9,599 nt of DNA from an uncultured Blautia sp. (GTDB lineage: Bacteria; Bacillota; Clostridia; Lachnospirales; Lachnospiraceae): the NCBI GenBank assembly GCA_938028845.1, contig CALIZJ010000171.1, positions 1 to 9,599 of the forward strand, written 5' to 3'. Made by a program: the position numbers and the translations under genes. The notes under the pieces were generated by a model. That model had not been told where the DNA came from. It saw only the letters and a program-made list of their open reading frames with translations, and did not search any database. This document shows positions 1 through 5,742 of the stretch, piece after piece. Numbering within the stretch: the first letter of the stretch is position 1; every line of letters begins with the position of its first letter.

Positions 1-43
1 AGGAGAGTTTTTCGGGGTGTTGTATCATAAGGAGGACAAGAAC

Positions 44-955
44 TTGGATAATTTCAGAGAATGGCTGTCAGATAACCTGCGCTATTTTATGTTGGGCGGA
101 GGCATTTTGATAGTAGTGCTCGTACTGGTCTTCGGTATTCGTGCGTGTGTAGGAAGAGATAGGGGTACTTCCGAAAGCAAAGTAGAAGGTACGGCCACAG
201 ATGACAACCAGGGAACTGTTCCTTCTTCTCCGGCAGAGGATGGGGAGACTAATGAAGAGAAGAATGAAGACACAAATCCCTTGGAACAGGCTAACGCAGA
301 AGTAACTGCGTTGATTGAGAGCTATTATAAAGCTCTGGGGGAGAAAGATATCGACACGCTTACGACTCTTGTAGATGATCTGACGGCTACGGACGAGTCG
401 AAGATAACAAACGCAACTTATATTGAAGGGTATGAAGTTGGAGACGTCTATACCAAAAAAGGCTTAGACACAGATACGTATGTAGTTTATGCTTGTTATG
501 ATTATATCTGCAGCGGCATTGAGACGCCGGTGCCTGCTTTAAGCTGGCTTTACGTATATACAGACAGTGATGGAAAACTTATCATTGATGCAGATGCGGA
601 CAGCAACAGCGAGATTTCTGCATATGCGAAGGAGCTGGAAGCAGATGCGGATGTACAGCAGCTGTATTCTGATGTAAGCACAAAAAATGAGCAGGCGCAG
701 GAGGATGATCCTCAGTTGGCAGAATTTTTACAGGGTCTTGGTGAGGAAGCAGAATCCACGGTTTCTTCCGATCAGGGTGAGGGAACCACACTGACGGTTA
801 CAGAAGGCTGTAATGTACGGGCTTCTGCAGGCGGTGAGATCATCGGAGGATTGGAAGCCGGTACGCAGGTAGAGCAGACAGGACAGGACGGAGAGTGGAT
901 CCAGATCGATTATAACGGTCAGGTAGGATATGTCCACAACAGTTTGTTGGAATAA
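44..955 (+). CDS. Membrane-anchored protein with C-terminal bacterial SH3 (SH3b) domain
   Basis: About 303 residues from a TTG start at 44. That start has GGAGG at 31-35 with 8 bases of spacing and gives the N-terminus MDNFREWLSDNLRYFML. An in-frame GTG at 17, behind AGGAG at 1-5, would add nine residues and cannot be excluded. Layout: a short cytoplasmic head, one hydrophobic segment at about residues 16-36 (LGGGILIVVLVLVFGIRACV), an acidic Ser/Thr/Glu-rich linker to about 80, and a central region at about 82-210 with the helix-strand look of an NTF2-like fold. A second acidic linker follows, then an SH3b domain at about 246-303 (LTVTEGCNVRASAGGEIIGGL ... GEWIQIDYNGQVGYVHNSLLE). SH3b domains commonly bind peptidoglycan, so a role outside the membrane at the cell wall is inferred; no catalytic motif is visible. 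It converges on another wall-binding gene. Its promoter lies outside the window. Confidence 0.85.
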   Translation: MDNFREWLSDNLRYFMLGGGILIVVLVLVFGIRACVGRDRGTSESKVEGTATDDNQGTVPSSPAEDGETNEEKNEDTNPLEQANAEVTALIESYYKALGEKDIDTLTTLVDDLTATDESKITNATYIEGYEVGDVYTKKGLDTDTYVVYACYDYICSGIETPVPALSWLYVYTDSDGKLIIDADADSNSEISAYAKELEADADVQQLYSDVSTKNEQAQEDDPQLAEFLQGLGEEAESTVSSDQGEGTTLTVTEGCNVRASAGGEIIGGLEAGTQVEQTGQDGEWIQIDYNGQVGYVHNSLLE

Positions 956-987
956 AAGAATAAGGATGCTCTTTTAGAGAGAAAAGA

Positions 988-1019
988 AAAAGGTGTTCCG
1001 TTTATGCGGAACACCTTTT
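988..1019. terminator. Bidirectional intrinsic terminator between convergent genes
   Basis: A perfect 13-bp stem, AAAAGGTGTTCCG (988-1000) with CGGAACACCTTTT (1007-1019), encloses the 6-base loop TTTATG. The upstream A-rich side supplies a T-rich tail on the minus strand (TTTTTCTTTTCTC), so the hairpin can end transcription from both sides. It lies 33 bases after the SH3b gene stop and 52 bases beyond the stop of the minus-strand gene. Confidence 0.85.
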
Positions 1020-1070
1020 ATAATATGTTTCTGATCACTGGAAATGATTTACGCGCACGATAGAACGGTT

Positions 1071-1640
1071 TTATTCCGGTTTGTAGCCTTTTAACGAGCC
1101 GTCCTCCCGCAGGTGGTAGGTTTTTCCATTTACTTCGATATCTCCTGTCTGCATGATTCCGTCCTGATCCAGGTAATAACGCTTATTTCCGTCGTCCAGC
1201 CATCCTGTCTGCATGATCCCGTCTTTATTAAAATAGTAACGGTTTCCGTCCACATCACTGAGCCATCCTGTATAGGGAACGCCGTCTACCATAAAAAGCC
1301 AGTTGCTTCCGCTGGCTGTCCAGACACCTTTGGAGGCTTCCGGGGACGTTTCGTAAATAGGAGTGGCTGTGGGAACCGGAGTGGCAGTAGGGGCGGGAGT
1401 AGGAGTCCCGGATTCATTTGCTGTGTCTGAAGAAACATCTGCGGACCCGCCTTCGCCTGAGCTGGTATCTGAAGCAAAGGGGGAAGCACCGTTATCATCC
1501 GCCACAAACATGTCAGGCATTTCCTGCCGCCTTGAGGAAGGTTCAGCAGAAGACTGTGTAAGCGTCGCGCCGAAGAAAAGGCACAGTGCAACGGCAATCA
1601 GGATCAATACCCGGCTGGTAGGTTTTTTATCCCCAGGCAT
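1071..1640 (-). CDS. Exported protein with C-terminal cell-wall-binding (choline-binding-like) repeats
   Basis: 189 residues from an ATG at 1638-1640, preceded on the minus strand by AAAGGAGGG about 8 bases away. Residues 1-10 are basic and 11-27 hydrophobic (VLILIAVALCLFFGATL), a signal peptide or N-terminal anchor. Residues 33-78 are a low-complexity Ser/Gly/Asp region. Residues 79-94 are a Thr/Pro spacer (TPTPAPTATPVPTATP). From about 113 there are three to four aromatic-glycine repeats of the cell-wall-binding type: MVDGVPYTGWLSDVDG, NRYYFNKDGIMQTGW, KRYYLDQDGIMQTGD and KTYHLREDGSLKGY. Such repeats bind choline-bearing teichoic acids in pneumococci and glucans or wall polymers elsewhere; the ligand here is unknown. 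There is no catalytic domain and no LPxTG motif, so the protein is only a wall-binding module on a stalk. Two repeats are also near-identical at DNA level (around 1142-1161 and 1203-1222), suggesting recent internal duplication. Confidence 0.82.
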   Translation of the reverse strand: MPGDKKPTSRVLILIAVALCLFFGATLTQSSAEPSSRRQEMPDMFVADDNGASPFASDTSSGEGGSADVSSDTANESGTPTPAPTATPVPTATPIYETSPEASKGVWTASGSNWLFMVDGVPYTGWLSDVDGNRYYFNKDGIMQTGWLDDGNKRYYLDQDGIMQTGDIEVNGKTYHLREDGSLKGYKPE

Positions 1641-1687
1641 GTCTTGTTCCCTCCTTTGTGGTTCTTTTTTATCTGTATAATAAAATT

Positions 1688-1716
1688 ATCATACAATATG
1701 CGGCAAAAAAATACAA
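1688..1716 (-). promoter_or_regulatory. Probable sigma-A promoter of the wall-binding-repeat gene
   Basis: On the minus strand, a -35-like TTGTAT (1711-1716) and a -10-like TATGAT (1688-1693) are separated by exactly 17 bases. This puts transcription start near 1681, about 40 bases before the ATG, leaving room for the strong Shine-Dalgarno. An overlapping TTGCCG/TATTAT pair with an 18-base spacer is an alternative. Motif reading only. Confidence 0.5.
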
Positions 1717-1763
1717 CCTTTTCGTCTAAAGAAATGCTGTTACAGAAAATTAACAAAGCTTTT

Positions 1764-1793
1764 TTTCTAAAAACAGTTGTATTTTTTTAGAAA
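1764..1793. repeat. 10-bp inverted repeat across the -35 of the ATPase promoter
   Basis: TTTCTAAAAA (1764-1773) and TTTTTAGAAA (1784-1793) are perfect inverted copies with a 10-base spacer, so the arm centres lie about two helical turns apart. The spacer holds the TTGTAT -35 of the rightward promoter. The repeat is upstream of the predicted transcript start, so it cannot be an RNA hairpin of that transcript. This position suits a dimeric repressor operator, but the region is very AT-rich and chance symmetry is possible. Confidence 0.4.
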
Positions 1794-1804
1794 TGATGTA
1801 AAAT
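1777..1804 (+). promoter_or_regulatory. Probable sigma-A promoter of the riboswitch-ATPase transcript
   Basis: TTGTAT (1777-1782) and TAAAAT (1799-1804) are separated by 16 bases. Predicted start is about 1810-1812, leaving some 20 bases before the riboswitch core. It is the best -35/-10 pair upstream of the aptamer, and its place just before a structured leader supports it. Confidence 0.55.
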
Positions 1805-1830
1805 AAAGGGAACAGAAGAAACAAAAGAAA

Positions 1831-1957
1831 GATCGTAAGGGAGTAGTTGACATCTCTTGATGTAACAAAATCAACATACATGGTCCTGGACCTGGTTTTG
1901 TTTGAAACGACGAGACTTATTCACAGAAGATATTCCTGTGGGTAAGTCTCTTTTTAT
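1831..1957 (+). promoter_or_regulatory. yybP-ykoY-type (Mn2+-sensing) riboswitch with transcription-terminator platform
   Basis: The leader carries hallmark pieces of the yybP-ykoY class: AGGGAGUAG (1838-1846, family form GGGGAGUAG), a UCAACAUAC segment (1871-1879), and a GAAACGACGAGAC block (1904-1916) that closes the aptamer before the terminator. Visible pairings are P1 GUAAG (1835-1839) with CUUAU (1916-1920), a GUUG/CAAC helix (1846-1849 with 1872-1875), the ACAUC-UCUU-GAUGU hairpin (1850-1863), and GGUC-CUG-GACC (1882-1892). The 3' strand of P1 lies inside the 5' arm of the following terminator, so aptamer closure and terminator formation exclude each other. Known members of this class bind Mn2+ and switch gene expression on, often for P-type ATPases or other Mn2+ exporters. 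The assignment rests on motif and fold recognition, not a covariance-model hit. Confidence 0.8.
1912..1957 (+). terminator. Riboswitch-controlled intrinsic terminator
   Basis: A 15-bp uninterrupted stem pairs GAGACTTATTCACAG (1912-1926) with CTGTGGGTAAGTCTC (1936-1950); two pairs are G-U. The loop is 9 bases (AAGATATTC) and the tail is TTTTTAT. It lies about 100 bases ahead of the ATPase start, so it acts as an attenuator for that gene. Five bases of its 5' arm (1916-1920) are shared with aptamer helix P1, which explains the switch. Confidence 0.88.
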
Positions 1958-2011
1958 AACTTCTGTTTATGATCTGGCGGTCCAGCACGTTTCTGGCAGT
2001 CAAAGGAAAAA

Positions 2012-2025
2012 ATGGGCGGCCCCAT
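2012..2025 (+). other. Small GC hairpin in the leader just upstream of the ATPase RBS
   Basis: ATGGG (2012-2016) pairs with CCCAT (2021-2025) around CGGC, and the flanking GAAA/TTTC could extend the stem. The Shine-Dalgarno AAAGGAAG begins at 2042. There is no proper T-run after it, so it is not a convincing terminator. Together with CTGG-CGGT-CCAG (1974-1985) it shows that the 98 bases between attenuator and start codon are also structured. Function unknown. Confidence 0.35.
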
Positions 2026-2055
2026 GTTTCTTAAAATAAAGAAAGGAAGAACGAC

Positions 2056-4698
2056 ATGAAAGAATATTTGTCAAGTTTTGAAGAAGTTCTCAGGGAGCAA
2101 AAATCTTCGCCAGAAGGGCTTACTTCTTCCGAAGCGGCAGCCAGGCTTTCCCAGTATGGGAAGAATGAGCTGGAAAAAGGAAAGAAAGACTCTCTTTTGA
2201 AGAGGTTCCTGGGAGAGCTTGCAGATCCCATGATCATTATTCTGATCGTAGCGGCAGTGATTTCAGGTATCACCGCTTTCTATGAAGGAGAGTCCTTTGC
2301 AGATGTGATCATCATCATGGCGGTAGTGGTCATAAATGCGGTTCTGGGTGTGGTACAGGAAAGTAAGGCAGAGGCGGCAATCGAAGCTTTGCAGGAAATT
2401 GCAGCAGCTACCAGTAAAGTGCTTAGAGACGGAAAGATGGTAACGATAAAAAGCGATGAGCTGGTTCCTGGAGATGTGGTAGTCCTGGAGGCAGGAGATT
2501 CTGTTCCGGCAGACGGACGTATTATCGAGTGCGCCAGCATGAAGATCGAAGAGGCAGCTCTTACCGGAGAGTCTGTTCCGGTGAATAAGATTGTTGACCT
2601 TCTTAATCTGGAGAGCCAGAAGGACATTCCTTTGGGCGACCGGAAAAACATGGTGTATATGGGGTCTACCGTTGTGTATGGGCGAGGTAAAGCAGTCATC
2701 ACCGGAACAGGAATGCATACGGAGATGGGTAAGATCGCAAAAGCCTTGTCCCAGGCGAAGGATGAGGCGACTCCTCTTCAGCTTAAGCTGAATCAGTTAA
2801 GCAAGATCTTAACCGTACTTGTAATAGGCATCTGCCTTGTGATCTTTGCAGTAGGACTGCTGCGGGCTGGAATCAGCGGTGATACCATCCTCAGCACCTT
2901 TATGGTCGCAGTTTCCCTGGCTGTCGCAGCGATTCCCGAGGGGCTTGCCGCTGTGGTCACAATCGTATTATCCATCGGTGTGACAAATATGTCCAGGAGA
3001 AATGCTATCATCCGAAAGCTGACCGCAGTGGAGACTTTGGGATGTACGCAGATTATCTGTTCCGATAAAACAGGAACATTAACACAGAATAAGATGACGG
3101 TAGTGGAACATGCAGCAGAGGATGAAAAGCTTTTGGAAACTGCCATGGCTCTTTGTTCCGATGCAGAGCTGGATAAGGATTCCGGGGAAGCTGTGGGAGA
3201 GCCTACAGAATGTGCCCTGGTAAACGACGCAGCGAAAAACGGGCTGAAAAAACCAAATCTGGAAAAAGAGTATGTCCGTGTGGGAGAAGCGCCTTTTGAC
3301 TCTATGCGAAAGATGATGTCCACTGTCCATAAGACGAAAGAAAACCAGATCATCCAGTTTACCAAGGGTGCTCCGGATGAGGTGTTAAAGAGATGTACCT
3401 TTGCCCTAAAGGATGGCATGAAGGTTCCTATGACAGCGGAGATCAAAGAATCCATCTTAAAAGTCAATAAAGGGATGGCAGATAAGGCATTGCGTGTTCT
3501 TTGTGCTGCCAGCCGTGAATGGGATCATATGCCGGAAAGTACAGAACCGGAATTTCTGGAACAGGATCTTACCTATGTAGGCCTTTCCGGTATGATCGAT
3601 CCGGTACGTCCGGAAGTAAAAGCAGCCATTGAAGAATGTCGGGAAGCCGGCATACGGCCGATTATGATCACTGGGGATCATAAGGATACAGCGGTTGCCA
3701 TTGGTATGGAACTGGGAATCATTGCCGATGCGTCCCAGGCGATTACTGGATCGCAGTTAGATGAGATCAGTGACGAAGAGTTTAAGAAGAGAATCACAGG
3801 ATTTTCTGTTTATGCCCGTGTGCAGCCAGAACATAAGGTACGCATTGTAAATGCGTGGAAAGCAAATGGCATGATCACTGCAATGACCGGAGACGGTGTC
3901 AATGATGCGCCTTCCATTAAGAGTGCAGATATTGGAATCGGTATGGGAATTACCGGAACGGACGTAACGAAAAATGTGGCGGACATGGTGCTGGCAGACG
4001 ACAACTTTGCAACGATCGTATCCGCTGTAGAGGAAGGCCGCCGCATTTACGCAAATATGCGTAAGGCGATCCAATTCCTTCTGGCATCCAACCTGGCGGA
4101 AGTGCTGGCTATTTTCTTTGCCACGATGATTGGATTTACGATTTTGCAGCCGGTGCATCTTCTGTGGATCAACCTGATCACAGACTGTTTCCCGGCACTG
4201 GCCCTTGGACTGGAAAAAAGCGAGCCGGATATTATGAAACGGAAGCCAAGAGACCCTAAAGAAGGGATTTTTGCGGGAGGCATGGGCTTTGATGTGTTCT
4301 TCCAGGGAGTTATCGTAACCGTACTTGTGCTGATTTCTTATCTGATCGGACACCGTATTGAGTCTGGCGTCTGGGAGTTTGTAAACAGTCCGGATGGAAC
4401 GACTATGGCTTTCTTAACCCTTTCTATGGTTGAGATTTGCCATTCTCTGAACATGAGAAGCCGCCGGGGCTCTATTTTCAGCCTGAAAAGTCATAACAAA
4501 TTCCTGTATGGTGCGATGCTGATCTCTTTGATCCTTACTACAGTGGTTATTGAGGTTCCGTTTATAGCGGCTGCCTTTAAATTCACCCCTATTGATCTGG
4601 AAGAGTATGCCATCGCTCTGCTGTTGGCAGTCCTGATCATACCGATCATGGAAATCGTAAAGGCTATCCAGAGAAAAGTGGAGGCGTCTAAGAGCTGA
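2056..4698 (+). CDS. P2A-type cation-exporting ATPase (Ca2+/Mn2+ type)
   Basis: A complete 880-residue P-type ATPase that uses ATP to export divalent cations across the membrane. The start is an ATG with AAAGGAAG (2042-2049) 6-8 bases before it. N-terminal cation-ATPase domain about 5-70; actuator loop TGES at 170-173; M4 PEGL at 294-297; phosphorylation motif DKTGT at 337-341 with Asp337 as acceptor; nucleotide-binding KGAPDEV from 437; TGD at 539-541; hinge TGDGVNDAP at 611-619. About ten membrane helices fit, in the usual 2+2+6 pattern. Ion-binding residues match the SERCA layout: VAAIPEG in M4, Asn679/Glu682 in M5, Asn706/Thr709/Asp710 in M6 (NLITD) and Glu793 in M8, so both SERCA-type sites appear intact. 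Databases would probably call it a calcium-transporting ATPase. The Mn2+-type riboswitch before it points instead to Mn2+ export, or to both ions. It is a one-gene transcript with its own terminator. Confidence 0.93.
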   Translation: MKEYLSSFEEVLREQKSSPEGLTSSEAAARLSQYGKNELEKGKKDSLLKRFLGELADPMIIILIVAAVISGITAFYEGESFADVIIIMAVVVINAVLGVVQESKAEAAIEALQEIAAATSKVLRDGKMVTIKSDELVPGDVVVLEAGDSVPADGRIIECASMKIEEAALTGESVPVNKIVDLLNLESQKDIPLGDRKNMVYMGSTVVYGRGKAVITGTGMHTEMGKIAKALSQAKDEATPLQLKLNQLSKILTVLVIGICLVIFAVGLLRAGISGDTILSTFMVAVSLAVAAIPEGLAAVVTIVLSIGVTNMSRRNAIIRKLTAVETLGCTQIICSDKTGTLTQNKMTVVEHAAEDEKLLETAMALCSDAELDKDSGEAVGEPTECALVNDAAKNGLKKPNLEKEYVRVGEAPFDSMRKMMSTVHKTKENQIIQFTKGAPDEVLKRCTFALKDGMKVPMTAEIKESILKVNKGMADKALRVLCAASREWDHMPESTEPEFLEQDLTYVGLSGMIDPVRPEVKAAIEECREAGIRPIMITGDHKDTAVAIGMELGIIADASQAITGSQLDEISDEEFKKRITGFSVYARVQPEHKVRIVNAWKANGMITAMTGDGVNDAPSIKSADIGIGMGITGTDVTKNVADMVLADDNFATIVSAVEEGRRIYANMRKAIQFLLASNLAEVLAIFFATMIGFTILQPVHLLWINLITDCFPALALGLEKSEPDIMKRKPRDPKEGIFAGGMGFDVFFQGVIVTVLVLISYLIGHRIESGVWEFVNSPDGTTMAFLTLSMVEICHSLNMRSRRGSIFSLKSHNKFLYGAMLISLILTTVVIEVPFIAAAFKFTPIDLEEYAIALLLAVLIIPIMEIVKAIQRKVEASKS

Positions 4699-4713
4699 CC
4701 TTAAAAAAGATAG

Positions 4714-4749
4714 AAGAGAGACCGTAAAATAAACTGCGGTCTCTTTTTT
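4714..4749 (+). terminator. Intrinsic terminator after the ATPase gene
   Basis: AAGAGAGACCG (4714-4724) pairs with CGGTCTCTTTT (4737-4747, one G-U), with a 12-base loop and a T6 run at 4744-4749. It begins 16 bases after the ATPase stop and separates that transcript from rluF. Confidence 0.85.
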
Positions 4750-4771
4750 GTGCCATATAAATGGGAATCTC

Positions 4772-4800
4772 TTGCGCAAAAAATGAAAAGACTATATAAT
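4772..4800 (+). promoter_or_regulatory. Sigma-A promoter of the rluF-ligA-metA run
   Basis: TTGCGC (4772-4777) and a consensus TATAAT (4795-4800) are separated by exactly 17 bases, directly after the ATPase terminator. The predicted start, 6-8 bases past the -10, falls on or next to the first base of the rluF ATG at 4807, so the transcript may have no 5' leader. Confidence 0.65.
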
Positions 4801-4806
4801 GGAAAA

Positions 4807-5742
4807 ATGAACGAAAAAAAAGAAACGGCCATAGGCCGGCAGACAAAAAGGATAAATAAATATTTAAGCGAAGCAGGCTTTTGTTCCAGGCGGGAGGCGG
4901 ACCGGCTCATAGAAGCCGGACGGGTGACGGTAAATGGAAAAAAAGCAGAAAACGGAGAACAGGTGGGCCCTTTGGATGAGGTGCAGGTGGATGGAAAATC
5001 CCTGAAAAAAGAAGAACGGAAGGTCCTTCTTATTTTTTATAAGCCAAGAGGTATTGTCTGCAGTACGAAAAAGCAGGGAAAAGATCAGACAGTGACAGAA
5101 TACCTTCACTATCCTCTTCGGATCTATCCGGTGGGAAGGCTGGATAAGGATTCAGAAGGACTTCTCCTTATGACGAACCAGGGAGATCTGGTGAATCGGA
5201 TCATGCGTGCGGGAAACCGCCATGAAAAGGAGTACCTTGTAACTGTGGACAAAAAGATCGACGCTTCTTTTGTACAGCGGATGTCCGGGGGCGTGCCCAT
5301 TTTAGATACAGTGACCCGTCCCTGTACGGTGGAAAAAACAGGAGAAAAAACTTTCCGTATTATCCTGACTCAAGGGCTGAACCGCCAGATCCGGCGCATG
5401 TGTGAGTATCTGGGCTACCATGTGACCGCCTTAAAGCGGGTGCGCATTATGAATATAAAACTTGGAACCTTAGCTCCGGGAGAGTACAGAGAGATTTCTC
5501 CGGAGGAATGGAAGGAATTAAAAGCCCGGATAAAAAATTCATCAAATGAAACGATCATAGAAACAGGAGGAGGCCATGGACACATCCATACAGCGAATGA
5601 AAGAGCTGACCGAACGGTTAAACCAGGCGGCAAAGGCTTACTATCAGGAAGACCGGGAGATTATGACCAATCTGGAATACGACAATCTGTACGACGAACT
5701 GGTCCGGCTGGAAGAAGAGACAGGAACCGTTCTGGCAAATAG
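4807..5742 (+). CDS. rluF: 23S rRNA pseudouridine synthase, RluF type
   Basis: 311 residues from the ATG at 4807. It isomerises a uridine in 23S rRNA to pseudouridine; E. coli RluF acts at U2604. An S4 RNA-binding domain lies at about 15-63 (RINKYLSEAGFCSRREADRL ... VTVNGKKA). The RsuA/RluB/E/F catalytic domain follows at about 72-235, with GRLDKDSEG and the presumed catalytic Asp at 113, then NRIMRAGNRHEKEYLVTVDK, LNRQIRRMCEYLGY and the RluF-like ALKRVRIMNI. The frame is open back to a GTG at 4750, but that lies in the preceding terminator; an ATG at 4783 lies between the -35 and -10. The 4807 start has no clear Shine-Dalgarno and coincides with the predicted transcript start, so leaderless initiation is likely. 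Residues from about 257 to 311 (basic, Gly/Arg-rich) come from DNA that also encodes the start of ligA; this tail is not part of the core fold. Confidence 0.88.
   Translation: MNEKKETAIGRQTKRINKYLSEAGFCSRREADRLIEAGRVTVNGKKAENGEQVGPLDEVQVDGKSLKKEERKVLLIFYKPRGIVCSTKKQGKDQTVTEYLHYPLRIYPVGRLDKDSEGLLLMTNQGDLVNRIMRAGNRHEKEYLVTVDKKIDASFVQRMSGGVPILDTVTRPCTVEKTGEKTFRIILTQGLNRQIRRMCEYLGYHVTALKRVRIMNIKLGTLAPGEYREISPEEWKELKARIKNSSNETIIETGGGHGHIHTANERADRTVKPGGKGLLSGRPGDYDQSGIRQSVRRTGPAGRRDRNRSGK

Noticed and set aside
17..43. GTG start at 17 for the SH3b protein
   Set aside because: Possible, with AGGAG at 1-5, but TTG at 44 has the better GGAGG spacing and gives a more usual N-terminus; kept as an alternative in the feature note.
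1142..1222. Short direct DNA repeats that might suggest a repeat array
   Set aside because: They encode consecutive wall-binding repeats of one protein; two copies only, with no CRISPR-like spacing.
1847..1852. A perfect TTGACA that could be a -35 box
   Set aside because: It lies inside the aptamer and no acceptable -10 follows at 16-18 bases (ATCAAC at 17); its bases are explained by the riboswitch helices.
2263..4353. Several long antisense open frames across the ATPase gene
   Set aside because: They mirror the codon pattern of the real gene, have no convincing ribosome sites and show no recognisable domains.
4750..4806. Longer rluF reading frame beginning at GTG 4750 or ATG 4783
   Set aside because: 4750 is the end of the ATPase terminator, and 4783 lies between the -35 and -10 of the promoter; neither has a Shine-Dalgarno, and the S4 domain does not need these residues.
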